From an uncultured Paracoccaceae bacterium (GTDB taxonomy: Bacteria; Pseudomonadota; Alphaproteobacteria; Rhodobacterales; Rhodobacteraceae): DNA of 64,000 nt. A program made the translations under genes and the position numbers. The notes under the pieces are model-generated. The model saw nothing but the letters and a program-made list of their open reading frames with translations, was not told the DNA's origin and ran no database searches. The DNA is taken from positions 161,320 through 225,319 of the forward strand of contig CALAXT010000072.1 of NCBI GenBank assembly GCA_937895435.1, given 5' to 3'. Positions 52,142 to 61,766 of the stretch are shown piece by piece (positions within the stretch are counted from its first letter, which is position 1; each line of letters opens with the position of its first letter).

Positions 52142-52163
52142 GATCCGACCTCCTCCCCGGATC
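52142..52163 (+). ncRNA. CcsR-like hairpin 1
   Basis: Stem GATCCG/CGGATC (52142-52147 with 52158-52163) with the loop ACCTCCTCCC. It is the shortest stem in the array. The loop carries the CCUCCUCCC motif that defines the CcsR sRNAs. Confidence 0.65.
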
Positions 52164-52172
52164 TTCTATGTA

Positions 52173-52209
52173 GCGACGCCGGCCTCCTCCTCCTCCCTGA
52201 GGTCGTCGT
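52173..52209 (+). ncRNA. CcsR-like hairpin 2
   Basis: Stem CGACG/CGTCG (52174-52178 with 52204-52208), extended inside by a weaker four-pair helix, with a CCTCCTCCTCCC loop and TTTT after the stem. Confidence 0.65.
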
Positions 52210-52217
52210 TTTCTATA

Positions 52218-52251
52218 GCGCCAGCCCCCTCCTCCTCCCTGGGGCTGGCGC
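52218..52251 (+). ncRNA. CcsR-like hairpin 3
   Basis: A perfect 11-bp stem (52218-52228 with 52241-52251) presents the 12-nt loop CTCCTCCTCCCT. It is the most regular inner unit of the array. Confidence 0.75.
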
Positions 52252-52259
52252 AACCAGAT

Positions 52260-52293
52260 ACGCTGCCCCCCCTCCTCCTCCCTGGGGCAACGT
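52260..52293 (+). ncRNA. CcsR-like hairpin 4
   Basis: A 10-bp stem with one C-A mismatch (52260-52269 with 52284-52293) carries a CCTCCTCCTCCCT-type loop and is followed by TTTT, so part of the transcript may end here. Confidence 0.72.
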
Positions 52294-52298
52294 TTTTG

Positions 52299-52330
52299 AC
52301 GGCGGTGCCACCTCCTCCCGGCACCGCCGT
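52299..52330 (+). ncRNA. CcsR-like hairpin 5
   Basis: A perfect 11-bp stem (52299-52309 with 52320-52330) with the loop ACCTCCTCCC. It is the last unit and also forms the terminator stem of the whole transcript. Confidence 0.75.
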
Positions 52331-52336
52331 TTTTTT
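52299..52336 (+). terminator. Terminator of the DUF1127-CcsR transcript
   Basis: The 11-bp stem of hairpin 5 is followed directly by seven T (52330-52336). It closes the unit 75 bp before the convergent uvrD end. Confidence 0.92.
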
Positions 52337-52411
52337 ATGAAAAATTTTCCGTGTCAGAACAGACAGCTGCGCATGCGCGCATCCGTTCTAAATAAACACT
52401 AAGACTCTATG

Positions 52412-54823
52412 TTAAAACGGGATGTCGTCGGCCTGATCTGCCGGCACAACAAAACGCGCCACCAGCTTTTTATCGCCCGCCTTATCAAAGCTGACATCCA
52501 ATTTATCCGCATCGACCGCACGCACCGTGCCATAGCCAAATTTGGTATGGAACACCCGCTCACCCTCGCCAAACGGATTGGGGGTGACATCAATCATGCC
52601 GCCCCCCGCACGGCTCTGGGCTGCGCGCGATTGGCCCCGAGATTGCCCCGGTGATTGCCCCAAAGGCCGATCCTGCGCACGATCTTGCAGGCGACGCCAG
52701 CCGGGCGAATTGTAGACATCCGCTGCAACCGCACGGCTTTCAACACCTGAGACCGCCGCACTTTGTGCGGCCATGCCAACCGCACCATAGCCCCCACCAT
52801 AAAGGCCCGGTGGGGTCTGCACCTCAACATGATCGGCCGGCAGTTCATCAATAAACCGCGAGGGCAGCGCAGATTGCCACTGGCCGTAAACCCGTCGATT
52901 GGCCGCAAAGGAAATGGTGCACAGCGTCCGCGCCCGCGTGATGCCGACATAGGCCAGACGCCGCTCTTCCTCAACGCCTTTGACGCCTTGCTCATCCATG
53001 CTGCGCTGGCTGGGAAACAGCCCATCTTCCCAACCGGGCAGAAACACGGCCGGAAATTCCAACCCCTTGGCCGCGTGCAACGTCATGATGCTGACCTTGG
53101 CGCCCGCCTCATCGGTTTCATTATCCATGATCAGTGAGACATGTTCCAAAAACCCTTGAAGATTTTCAAACTGTTCCAGCGCCTTGATCAATTCTTTCAG
53201 GTTTTCCAACCGGCCGGGGGCCTCTGGGGTTTTGTCTTGCAGCCACATCGCAGTATAGCCGCTGTCGTCCAAAATTTGTTCGGCAAGGGTAATATGATTG
53301 TGATTGGGCTGGCGAATCTGGCCGTGCCATTGTTCCATCAAATCTACAAAGCGGCGCAGTTCGGCCCCACCGCGCCCACTGATGGCCGCATTTTGCACCG
53401 CCAAACGCGCAGCCTGCAGCAAGGGCACACCGCTCTGGCGCGCAACCTGACGGATGGTTTGTTGGGCTTTATCACCCAACCCGCGCTTGGGGGTGTTCAC
53501 AATCCGTTCAAACGCCAGATCATCATCGGGTGACAGGGCCAGACGGAAATACGCCATCGCATCGCGAATTTCGAGCCGCTCATAAAACCGCGGCCCGCCA
53601 ATGACACGATAGGGCAAACCGATCGTTAAAAAGCGGTCCTCGAACGCGCGCATCTGATGGCTGGCCCGCACCAAAATCGCAATATCATCTGGACTGATCT
53701 GGCCAATGGGGCGATGACCGCGACCCAAAGCCTCAACCTCATCCCCAATCCAACGCGCTTCTTCTTCACCGTCCCAATGACCAATCAGGCGCAGCTTTTC
53801 CCCCTCGGGCAGATCGGTCCAAAGCGTTTTGCCCAACCGCCCCTTATTCGCCGCGATCACCCCCGAGGCTGCAGCCAAAATATGTGGGGTTGAGCGGTAA
53901 TTTTGTTCCAACCGCACCACGGTCGCACCCGGGAAATCTTTGTCAAAGCGCAAGATGTTGCCAACCTCTGCGCCGCGCCAGCCATAGATCGACTGATCGT
54001 CATCCCCCACACAGCAGATGTTGCGATGCCCCTGCGCCAACAACCGCAACCACATATATTGCGCAACGTTGGTGTCTTGATATTCATCCACCAAAATAAA
54101 ACGAAACCAACCCTGATATTGGGCCAAAACATCGGGGTGGGTTTGAAAAATTGTCAGGCAATGCAGCAACAAATCGCCAAAATCAGTGGCATTCAGCGTG
54201 CGCAATCGCGCCTGATAGGCAGCATAAAGCGCAGGCCCTTGCCCATTAAAGGCCGAGGCTTCGGCGGCTGGAATTTTGTCGGGTGTCCAAGCGCGGTTTT
54301 TCCATCCGTCAATCACCCCAGCCAACATCCGGGCCGGCCAGCGCTTTTCATCAATTTGCGCTGCCACGATCAGTTGCTTCAAAAGCCGAACCTGATCGTC
54401 AGTATCCAAAATGGTAAAATTTGATTTCAGCCCAACCAATTCAGCATGGCGGCGCAGCAATTTTACAGAAATGGCGTGAAACGTGCCCAACCACGGCATC
54501 CCCTCAGCCGCGTGGCCAAGCAATCGACCAACCCGCTCTTTCATTTCGCGCGCGGCTTTATTGGTGAATGTCACAGCCAAAATTTCATTTGGGCGTGCCC
54601 GGCCTGTTGTCATCAGATGCACAATGCGCGACGTGAGCGCTTTGGTCTTGCCGGTGCCTGCACCCGCCAACATCAACACCGGGCCATCAAGCGCCTCAAC
54701 CGCGGCACGCTGCGCCGGGTTCAAATCATCGAGATAAGGCGCAGGCCGCGCCGCCATGGCGCGGGCCGACAGCGACAAGGCGGCACCCGCCTCAAATGCG
54801 TGATCTTCATCCCAACTGTTCAT
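52412..54823 (-). CDS. uvrD: UvrD/PcrA-type ATP-dependent DNA helicase
   Basis: SF1A 3'-5' helicase for nucleotide excision and mismatch repair. The 803-residue protein has the Q motif LNPAQRAAVE (34-43), Walker A AGAGTGKT (53-60), Walker B FILVDEYQDTN, GDDDQSIYGWRGA (motif III), LEQNYRSTPHIL (motif IV), MTLHAAKGLEF (V) and LAYVGITRAR (VI). The C-terminal 120 residues are a linker rich in Q, S and R (around RPLGQSPGQSRGQSR) followed by a small domain with NPFGEGERVFHTKFGYGTV, as in UvrD/PcrA. It is divergent from pyc, with 164 bp between starts. Confidence 0.95.
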   Translation of the reverse strand: MNSWDEDHAFEAGAALSLSARAMAARPAPYLDDLNPAQRAAVEALDGPVLMLAGAGTGKTKALTSRIVHLMTTGRARPNEILAVTFTNKAAREMKERVGRLLGHAAEGMPWLGTFHAISVKLLRRHAELVGLKSNFTILDTDDQVRLLKQLIVAAQIDEKRWPARMLAGVIDGWKNRAWTPDKIPAAEASAFNGQGPALYAAYQARLRTLNATDFGDLLLHCLTIFQTHPDVLAQYQGWFRFILVDEYQDTNVAQYMWLRLLAQGHRNICCVGDDDQSIYGWRGAEVGNILRFDKDFPGATVVRLEQNYRSTPHILAAASGVIAANKGRLGKTLWTDLPEGEKLRLIGHWDGEEEARWIGDEVEALGRGHRPIGQISPDDIAILVRASHQMRAFEDRFLTIGLPYRVIGGPRFYERLEIRDAMAYFRLALSPDDDLAFERIVNTPKRGLGDKAQQTIRQVARQSGVPLLQAARLAVQNAAISGRGGAELRRFVDLMEQWHGQIRQPNHNHITLAEQILDDSGYTAMWLQDKTPEAPGRLENLKELIKALEQFENLQGFLEHVSLIMDNETDEAGAKVSIMTLHAAKGLEFPAVFLPGWEDGLFPSQRSMDEQGVKGVEEERRLAYVGITRARTLCTISFAANRRVYGQWQSALPSRFIDELPADHVEVQTPPGLYGGGYGAVGMAAQSAAVSGVESRAVAADVYNSPGWRRLQDRAQDRPLGQSPGQSRGQSRAAQSRAGGGMIDVTPNPFGEGERVFHTKFGYGTVRAVDADKLDVSFDKAGDKKLVARFVVPADQADDIPF

Positions 54824-54987
54824 CGCGCAACATTAGCGACTTTCACCAGCAAGGGAAAGCCCGTGTTCTTCTATTGTTCCATACATTTGCATGCGAAACG
54901 TCCGCCCAAAAAACTGGCATATTTCTCAGAAAATAATTGCGCTGCACCGCAGCAGGGATAGACTTGTTAAAACAGTAGGAGGACAGC

Positions 54988-57900
54988 ATGCCCGAATTCA
55001 ATAAAATTCTGATCGCCAACCGCGGTGAAATTGCCATCCGGATCATGCGGGCCGCCAATGAGTTGGGCAAGAAAACTGTCGCCGTCTACGCCGAAGAAGA
55101 CAAGCTGGGCCTGCACCGTTTCAAAGCTGATGAAGCTTATAAAATCGGTGAAGGGCTATCGCCGGTGGGGGCTTATCTGTCGATTCCTGAAATTATCCGT
55201 GTGGCACAAATGTCAGGGGCGGATGCCATCCATCCCGGCTATGGGCTTTTGTCGGAAAACCCCAATTTTGTAGATGCCTGCGATGCTGCGGGCATCGCCT
55301 TTATTGGGCCGCGTGCAGAAACGATGCGCGCCTTGGGCGACAAGGCAAGCGCACGCCGGGTGGCGATGGCGGCGGGAGTGCCGGTGATACCGGCGACCGA
55401 AGTTCTCGGCGATGATCTGGATAAAATCACGCAAGAGGCGGCGCAGATTGGCTATCCGTTGATGCTAAAAGCCAGTTGGGGGGGCGGTGGGCGCGGCATG
55501 CGCCCAATCCATGCGGCCAACGAATTGGCAGATAAGTTACGCGAAGGCCGCCGCGAGGCTGAGGCTGCTTTTGGCAATGGTGAGGGCTATCTGGAAAAGA
55601 TGATCCAGCGCGCGCGTCATGTCGAAGTGCAGATTTTGGGTGACAAACATGGCGGGCTTTATCATCTGTTTGAGCGTGATTGTTCCGTGCAGCGGCGCAA
55701 TCAAAAGGTCGTCGAACGCGCCCCTGCCCCCTATCTGAATGCCGAACAACGTGCACATGTCTGCGAATTGGGCCTGAAAATCTGTGCCCATGTTGGCTAT
55801 GAATGCGCGGGCACAGTTGAATTTCTGATGGATATGGACAGCGGAAATTTTTATTTTATTGAGGTCAACCCCCGCGTTCAGGTTGAACATACCGTCACCG
55901 AAGAGGTGACCGGCATTGATATTGTTCAGGCGCAAATTCGGATTGCCGAGGGCCAAACATTGGCCCAAGCCACCGGTGTTGACAGCCAAGATGAAATCAC
56001 CCTGTCCGGCCATGCCCTGCAGTGCCGCATCACAACCGAAGACCCGCAAAACAGCTTTATCCCCGATTATGGCCGCATCACCGCTTACCGCGAGGCAACC
56101 GGCATGGGCATCCGGCTGGACAGTGGCACCGCCTATTCCGGCGGGGTGATCACACGTTACTATGATTCTTTGCTGGTCAAGGTGACAGCCTGGGCCCAAA
56201 CCCCCGATCAGGCCATCGCCCGGATGGATCGTGCGCTGCGCGAATTTCGGATCAGGGGGGTGTCGACAAATATTGCCTTTGTCGAAAACCTGTTAAAACA
56301 CCCAACCTTTCTAAACAACACCTACACCACCCAGTTTATTGACACGACGCCCGCCCTGTTTGCCTTTCCCAAGCGGCGCGACCGGGCCACCAAAATTCTG
56401 ACCTATATCGCCGATATCACGGTCAACGGGCATCCTGAGACGATGGGGCGGCCAAAACCCGCGGTTGGGCTGCGCGCACCCCGCGCACCCGCAGCGATTG
56501 CCCCCCCCCTTGCCGCCGGCACACGCGGCCTGCTTGATACCCAAGGGCCAAAAGCCGTGGCCGATTGGATGCTGGCGCAAAACAAGCTGCTAATTACCGA
56601 CACCACGATGCGCGATGGTCCGCAAAGCCTGTTGGCCACCCGGATGCGATCAATCGACATGATCCGGGCAACGCCCGCCTATGCCGCCAATTTGCCGCAG
56701 CTTTTTAGTATTGAGTGCTGGGGGGGCGCGACGTTTGATGTGGCTTACCGCTTTTTGCAGGAATGTCCGTGGCAACGGCTGCGCGACATTCGTGCCGCCC
56801 TGCCCAATGTCATGACACAAATGCTGCTGCGCGGCTCAAACGGCGTGGGCTATACCAATTACCCAGACAATGTTGTGCGTACCTTTGTGCTGCAAGCAGC
56901 ACAGACGGGTGTTGATGTATTTCGGGTCTTTGACAGCCTGAACTGGGTTGAAAACATGCGCGTGGCAATGGATGCGGTGCTGGAAACCGGCAAGATCTGC
57001 GAAGGCTCGATGTGCTACACCGGTGATCTTTTGGACCCGTCGCGATCAAAATACGATCTCAAATACTATGTTGCCCTTGCCAAAGAACTGGAAGCTGCGG
57101 GCGCCCATGTGTTGGGGCTAAAAGACATGGCGGGGCTGATGAAACCCGCCGCCGCCCATGCGCTGGTGCGCGCGCTGAAGTCTGAGGTGGCGTTGCCCAT
57201 CCATTTCCATACCCATGACACCAGCGGGCTTGGTGCGGGCACCGTTTTGGCCGCAGCCGATGCAGGTGTTGACGCGGTTGATGCCGCGATGGATGCGTTT
57301 TCAGGGGGCACGTCGCAGCCGTGTTTGGGCTCAATCGTTGCAGCCCTGCAAAACAGCCCACGCGACACGGGGCTAGATATGGCCGCAATCCGCGATCTGT
57401 CGCATTATTGGGAAGCCGTGCGGGGGCAATATGCTGCGTTTGAATCTGGCCTGCCCGCCCCCGCATCCGAGGTCTATTTGCATGAAATGCCGGGTGGACA
57501 GTTCACCAACCTGAAAGCGCAAGCGCGTTCATTGGGACTGGAAGAACGCTGGCAAGAGGTGGCACAGGCCTATGCTGACGCCAACCAAATGTTTGGCGAT
57601 ATCGTCAAAGTGACGCCGTCATCCAAAGTCGTTGGGGATATGGCTTTGATGATGGTGGCCCAAGGTCTGAGCCGCACCGATGTCGAAGACCCAAACCGCG
57701 AGGTGGCCTTTCCTGAATCGGTCATCAACATGTTGCGCGGTGATATAGGACAGCCCCCCGGTGGTTGGCCAAAGGGCATCGTGCAAAAAGTACTTAAGGG
57801 CGAGCCCCCCAACCTTGAGCGCCCCGGAAAGCACCTGCCCCCCGTTGATCTAGAGGCCACACGCGCCGCACTGACGCGCGAATTAAAAGGCCTGAGCGAT

Positions 57901-58461
57901 GAAGAAGACAGCCGCAGCCTGACCATCGGGGATGATGATTTGAACGGATATCTGATGTATCCCAAAGTCTTCACCGATTACATGAAACGCCACCACATGT
58001 ATGGCCCAGTGCGGGTGCTGCCAACGCATACATTCTTTTACGGCATGCAGCCCGGAGAGGAAATTGAGGCCGAAATTGATCCCGGCAAGACGCTGGAAAT
58101 TCGGCTGCAGGCTGTGGGCGAGACCGGCGATGATGGCGAGGCGCGGGTATTTTTTGAATTGAACGGCCAGCCGCGTGTCATTCGTGTGCCCAATCGTTCT
58201 GTACGCGCGGCAACCCCCCGCCGCCCCAAAGCCCGCGAGGGCGCGCCCGAACAGATCGGCGCGCCAATGCCGGGTGCGGTTGCAAGTGTTGCCGTCGGCG
58301 TGGGCCAAGCGGTACAGCCCGGAGATCTGCTGCTGACGATTGAGGCCATGAAGATGGAAACCGGCCTGCATGCCGAGCGCGCAGGTGTCGTACAAGCGGT
58401 GCACGTGCAAGCCGGCACACAAATTGATGCCAAAGACCTGCTGATCGAGCTGACGCTTTAG
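54988..58461 (+). CDS. pyc: Pyruvate carboxylase
   Basis: Biotin enzyme that carboxylates pyruvate to oxaloacetate to refill the TCA cycle. The 1157-residue single-chain protein has biotin carboxylase (about 1-455: KILIANRGEIAIRIMRAA, WGGGGRGMR, FYFIEVNPRVQVEHTVTE), carboxyltransferase (about 530-810: ITDTTMRDGPQSLLATRM, HTHDTSGLGAGTVLAA), a tetramerisation/PYC_OADA region and a biotinyl domain with EAMKMETGL, biotin lysine K1122. A strong TAGGAGGACAGC precedes the ATG. Length is normal for the alpha-4 type. Confidence 0.97.
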   Translation: MPEFNKILIANRGEIAIRIMRAANELGKKTVAVYAEEDKLGLHRFKADEAYKIGEGLSPVGAYLSIPEIIRVAQMSGADAIHPGYGLLSENPNFVDACDAAGIAFIGPRAETMRALGDKASARRVAMAAGVPVIPATEVLGDDLDKITQEAAQIGYPLMLKASWGGGGRGMRPIHAANELADKLREGRREAEAAFGNGEGYLEKMIQRARHVEVQILGDKHGGLYHLFERDCSVQRRNQKVVERAPAPYLNAEQRAHVCELGLKICAHVGYECAGTVEFLMDMDSGNFYFIEVNPRVQVEHTVTEEVTGIDIVQAQIRIAEGQTLAQATGVDSQDEITLSGHALQCRITTEDPQNSFIPDYGRITAYREATGMGIRLDSGTAYSGGVITRYYDSLLVKVTAWAQTPDQAIARMDRALREFRIRGVSTNIAFVENLLKHPTFLNNTYTTQFIDTTPALFAFPKRRDRATKILTYIADITVNGHPETMGRPKPAVGLRAPRAPAAIAPPLAAGTRGLLDTQGPKAVADWMLAQNKLLITDTTMRDGPQSLLATRMRSIDMIRATPAYAANLPQLFSIECWGGATFDVAYRFLQECPWQRLRDIRAALPNVMTQMLLRGSNGVGYTNYPDNVVRTFVLQAAQTGVDVFRVFDSLNWVENMRVAMDAVLETGKICEGSMCYTGDLLDPSRSKYDLKYYVALAKELEAAGAHVLGLKDMAGLMKPAAAHALVRALKSEVALPIHFHTHDTSGLGAGTVLAAADAGVDAVDAAMDAFSGGTSQPCLGSIVAALQNSPRDTGLDMAAIRDLSHYWEAVRGQYAAFESGLPAPASEVYLHEMPGGQFTNLKAQARSLGLEERWQEVAQAYADANQMFGDIVKVTPSSKVVGDMALMMVAQGLSRTDVEDPNREVAFPESVINMLRGDIGQPPGGWPKGIVQKVLKGEPPNLERPGKHLPPVDLEATRAALTRELKGLSDEEDSRSLTIGDDDLNGYLMYPKVFTDYMKRHHMYGPVRVLPTHTFFYGMQPGEEIEAEIDPGKTLEIRLQAVGETGDDGEARVFFELNGQPRVIRVPNRSVRAATPRRPKAREGAPEQIGAPMPGAVASVAVGVGQAVQPGDLLLTIEAMKMETGLHAERAGVVQAVHVQAGTQIDAKDLLIELTL

Positions 58462-58624
58462 CCATTTTGATTGGGTGGCCTTGCCAAATGCAGGGGGCGG
58501 TGTTTCAACAAGCACGCGCCCCATGCGCCAAATTCGCACAAGCACGGCCTGAGCCGCGCGGTTGGCCCGATGCCCAAACTTTGTGCCCAAGCTTTGTGCC
58601 CAGCCTTGGCCATTTTGATTTGGT
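58461..58624. repeat. Short direct repeats after pyc
   Basis: A 16-nt word GCCATTTTGATTGGGT at 58461-58476 recurs as GCCATTTTGATTTGGT at 58609-58624, and CTTTGTGCCCA occurs twice in a row at about 58579-58602. They fill most of the 229-bp convergent gap between pyc and hisE. No gene or clear terminator is visible in this gap. Confidence 0.5.
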
Positions 58625-58690
58625 AAACCAGATCAGACAGCGCTTAGTTGGTTATCAACACGCCAAAGCCGCGCACATCACACCGCTTGA

Positions 58691-59002
58691 TCAGCCCCGG
58701 CTGGCTTTTTCGGCCAGCCCTGATTGCCCAGCGCGCCGGGCCAGTTCGGCCTGCACATCATCCCAGCTAACCCCACGGGCCGCCAGCATCACCAACAAAT
58801 GATAAAGCACATCTGCCGCCTCGGCGGTCAGCCGCAGTTTGTCGCCCTTAACGGCTTCGATAATCGCCTCAATCGCTTCTTCGCCAAATTTCTCGGCGCA
58901 TTTTTCTGGGCCTTGGGCCAACAAACGAGCGGTCCATGAGCTCTGTGGATCGGCAGATTGGCGGTCAGCGATGGTTTGGGCAAGCGCCTCAATTGGGGTC
59001 AT
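58691..59002 (-). CDS. hisE: Phosphoribosyl-ATP pyrophosphatase
   Basis: Second step of histidine synthesis, hydrolysing PR-ATP to PR-AMP. The 103-residue MazG-like protein has the core [26 protein letters not shown] helix pair and [16 protein letters not shown] with the metal-binding E and D residues. It is separate from hisI, the usual alphaproteobacterial form. Its ATG shares 4 bp with the hisF stop; it is the last gene of hisBHAFE. Confidence 0.93.
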   Translation of the reverse strand: MTPIEALAQTIADRQSADPQSSWTARLLAQGPEKCAEKFGEEAIEAIIEAVKGDKLRLTAEAADVLYHLLVMLAARGVSWDDVQAELARRAGQSGLAEKASRG

Positions 59003-59760
59003 GTCAGCCTCATGGGAATACCAGCGGCGACCATATGCGCTTTTGCCTGCGCAATGGTAAAATCGCCAAAATGAAAAATTGAGGCCGCCAGCACTGCGCT
59101 GGCCCCACCCAATGTCACGCCTTCGACCAAATGATCCAGCGTGCCGACACCACCCGACGCAATGACCGGAATATTCACCGCATCTGATACCGCCCGGGTC
59201 AGCCCAAGGTTAAAGCCCGCGCGCGTGCCATCGCGATCCATGCTGGTCAGCAAAATCTCACCCGCGCCTTTGGTGGCCACGGTGCGGGCAAATTCTACAG
59301 CATCAATGCCAGTTTCGCGCCGCCCACCATGGGTAAAGATTTCCCACTTGCCCGGCGCAACTGTTTTGGCGTCAATCGCCACCACGATGCATTGGCTGCC
59401 AAAACGGTCAGCCGCTTCAGCCACGACATCTGGGTTTGCCACAGCAGCCGAGTTAAATGAAACCTTATCCGCCCCCGCCAAAAGCAGTGCACGCACATCA
59501 TGGTGGCTGCGCACACCACCGCCAACGGTCAGCGGCATAAAACACTGCTCTGCCGTGCGGGTGACCAGATCAAACATCGTACCGCGATTTTCATGCGTCG
59601 CATGAATATCCAAAAAACACAGCTCATCCGCGCCCGCAGCGTCATAGGCGCGCGCCGCCGCAACCGGATCACCCGCATCGACCAGATCGACAAAATTCAC
59701 ACCCTTAACCACACGGCCATCGGCCACATCAAGACAAGGGATGATGCGCACCTTTAGCAT
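58999..59760 (-). CDS. hisF: Imidazole glycerol phosphate synthase subunit HisF
   Basis: Cyclase subunit of IGP synthase; it uses ammonia from HisH and PRFAR to make imidazole glycerol phosphate and AICAR. The 253-residue TIM barrel has [11 protein letters not shown] with D11, [18 protein letters not shown], and [10 protein letters not shown] with the second catalytic aspartate, then [12 protein letters not shown]. It starts 7 bp inside hisA and ends overlapping hisE. Confidence 0.96.
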   Translation of the reverse strand: MLKVRIIPCLDVADGRVVKGVNFVDLVDAGDPVAAARAYDAAGADELCFLDIHATHENRGTMFDLVTRTAEQCFMPLTVGGGVRSHHDVRALLLAGADKVSFNSAAVANPDVVAEAADRFGSQCIVVAIDAKTVAPGKWEIFTHGGRRETGIDAVEFARTVATKGAGEILLTSMDRDGTRAGFNLGLTRAVSDAVNIPVIASGGVGTLDHLVEGVTLGGASAVLAASIFHFGDFTIAQAKAHMVAAGIPMRLT

Positions 59761-60491
59761 GCCGACGGCCCCGGAGTGGCCAGCGCGGCCAACGCCTGGC
59801 CCAGGTCAATCGCGCCATCATAAAGCGCCCGCCCCGAAATGGCGCCAGCGATCACGCCTGTCGCCTGCAATGCCAACAGATCTGCAATAGAAGACACCCC
59901 GCCCGAGGCAATCACCGGGATCTGCACCGCCTCGGCCAGGGCGACTGTCGCTGCCAAATTTGGCCCCTGCATCGCGCCATCGCGATCAATGTCGGTATAA
60001 ATCAATGCCGCCACCCCGGCGTCTTCAAAGCTTCGCGCCAGATCGGTGGCCTGCACTTCTGTTTCAACTGCCCAGCCCTTGGTTGCAACGCGGCCAGCGC
60101 GTGCATCAATACCAACCGCGATCTGCCCCGGAAACTCGCGCGCGGCCAAGCGTACCAAATCAGGGTTTTCAACCGCCACAGTACCCAAAATCACCCGCGC
60201 CAATCCCTGCTCCAGCCACATCGCAATGGTGTGCATGTCACGGATACCGCCACCCAGTTGCGCGGGCACACTGACGCGCGCCAAAATCGCACGCACAGCT
60301 GCAGCATTGACCGGTGCACCAGCAAAAGCACCATTCAAATCCACCAAATGCAGCCATGTGCAACCAGCATCTTGAAACGCACCGGCTTGTGCGGCTGGGT
60401 CATCCCCAAACACCGTCGCTGCGGCCATATCGCCGCGCAAAAGCCGCACGCATTGGCCATCTTTCAAATCAATTGCCGGATAAAGGATCAT
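59754..60491 (-). CDS. hisA: Phosphoribosylformimino-5-aminoimidazole carboxamide ribotide isomerase
   Basis: ProFAR isomerase, fourth step of histidine synthesis. The 245-residue TIM barrel starts at [20 protein letters not shown] (60491, GGAG upstream), with D8 as one catalytic residue, then [35 protein letters not shown] with the second aspartate and VIASGGVSS. It lies 30 bp after hisH and overlaps hisF by 7 bp. Confidence 0.96.
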   Translation of the reverse strand: MILYPAIDLKDGQCVRLLRGDMAAATVFGDDPAAQAGAFQDAGCTWLHLVDLNGAFAGAPVNAAAVRAILARVSVPAQLGGGIRDMHTIAMWLEQGLARVILGTVAVENPDLVRLAAREFPGQIAVGIDARAGRVATKGWAVETEVQATDLARSFEDAGVAALIYTDIDRDGAMQGPNLAATVALAEAVQIPVIASGGVSSIADLLALQATGVIAGAISGRALYDGAIDLGQALAALATPGPSAC

Positions 60492-60521
60492 CGATATACT
60501 CCAAGAACACGCCACACAGGC

Positions 60522-61175
60522 TTAGGGCCGCCAGTCAAGAAAATTGCCAATCAGCCGCAGCCCAACCGCTTGGCTTTTTTCGGGGTGGAACTGGGTCCCA
60601 AGCATTGTGTCACGCCCAACAATCGCAGTGATGTCTTGGCCATACTCAACATGGGCCAAGCGCTCAGCCGGGTCAGCCACACGAAAGTGGTAAGAATGGA
60701 CGAAATAGGCGTGATCACCGGTTGAAAGCCCGGCCAAAACCGGATGAGGATGATCAATCACCAGATCATTCCAGCCCATATGCGGCACTTTTAGCCGGTC
60801 ACCCCGCCCGCCCGGGCGCGCCGGATCAATACGAACGACCTCGCCCCCGATCCAGTCAAAACCAGCAGTATCGCCATATTCACGGCCCCAGCTGGCCATC
60901 ATCTGCATGCCAACACATATACCCAGAAACGGTCGTCCGCGATTAAGAACCGCATCCGAGATCGCCTCATACATCCCCGTCACATCGCCCAAGGCCATGC
61001 GACACGCAGCAAACGCGCCATCTCCGGGCAACACAATCCGATCAGCACGCGCGACCAGATCTGGGTCTTGGGTCACCACAACCTGCCCCGCATTCCGCTC
61101 GGCCGCCATGCGTTCAAACGCCTTGGCCGCAGAATGCAGATTGCCGCTGTCGTAATCGATCAGCGCGGTCAACAT
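60522..61175 (-). CDS. hisH: Imidazole glycerol phosphate synthase subunit HisH
   Basis: Glutaminase subunit that feeds ammonia to HisF. The 217-residue class-I amidotransferase has ALIDYDSGNLHSAAKAF, VLPGDGAFAACR, the nucleophile C87 in FLGICVGMQMM, VPHMGWN, YFVHSYHF and the His-Glu pair in TQFHPEKSQ. It starts 3 bp after hisB. Confidence 0.96.
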   Translation of the reverse strand: MLTALIDYDSGNLHSAAKAFERMAAERNAGQVVVTQDPDLVARADRIVLPGDGAFAACRMALGDVTGMYEAISDAVLNRGRPFLGICVGMQMMASWGREYGDTAGFDWIGGEVVRIDPARPGGRGDRLKVPHMGWNDLVIDHPHPVLAGLSTGDHAYFVHSYHFRVADPAERLAHVEYGQDITAIVGRDTMLGTQFHPEKSQAVGLRLIGNFLDWRP

Positions 61176-61178
61176 CGG

Positions 61179-61766
61179 CTAAAGCGCCCCTTTGGTCGAC
61201 GGAATGGCCTGTGGCATGCGCGGATCTGCTTCGACCGCAGTACGCAGCGCCCGCGCGACCGATTTAAATGCCGCCTCAGCAAGGTGGTGGCTGTTAAAGC
61301 CATGCACCGCATCAATGTGCAATGTTATGCCGCCATGCGTCGACAGCGCCTGAAAAAACTCGCGCACCAACTGCGTATCAAAGCTGCCAATCTTTTCGCT
61401 GGGAAAATCGATGTTAAAAACCAGAAAGGCCCGCCCCGAAAGATCCAATGCACAGCGCACTTGGGTGTCATCCATTGCCAAAGCGCAATCACCATACCGC
61501 CGAATGCCCTTTTTGTCGCCCAAAGCACGCACCAAAGCCTGCCCCAGCGCAATGCCCGTATCTTCAACCGTGTGGTGGTCATCAATATGCAAGTCGCCCT
61601 TGGCGCGCGTGGTGATATCAATCAAAGCGTGGCGCGACAACTGATCCAACATATGGTCAAAAAACCCAACGCCAGTTTGGTTGTCATAAACCCCGGTGCC
61701 GTCCAGATTGATTTCAACCGAAATTTGGGTTTCGGCAGTCTTACGGGTGATCGCACTCTGTCGCAT
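61179..61766 (-). CDS. hisB: Imidazoleglycerol-phosphate dehydratase
   Basis: Manganese enzyme that dehydrates IGP to imidazole acetol phosphate. The 195-residue monofunctional form (no HisB phosphatase domain) has [45 protein letters not shown] and [27 protein letters not shown] metal loops. It is the first gene of hisBHAFE; its promoter must lie in the 241 bp before the IS element. Confidence 0.95.
   Translation of the reverse strand: MRQSAITRKTAETQISVEINLDGTGVYDNQTGVGFFDHMLDQLSRHALIDITTRAKGDLHIDDHHTVEDTGIALGQALVRALGDKKGIRRYGDCALAMDDTQVRCALDLSGRAFLVFNIDFPSEKIGSFDTQLVREFFQALSTHGGITLHIDAVHGFNSHHLAEAAFKSVARALRTAVEADPRMPQAIPSTKGAL

Noticed and set aside
52140..52336. Regularly spaced CCTCC-rich repeats that at first glance resemble a CRISPR array.
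   Set aside because: Repeat units are hairpin loops, spacing varies from about 37 to 46 bp, stems differ, and no cas genes are present; the CcsR-type interpretation explains all features.
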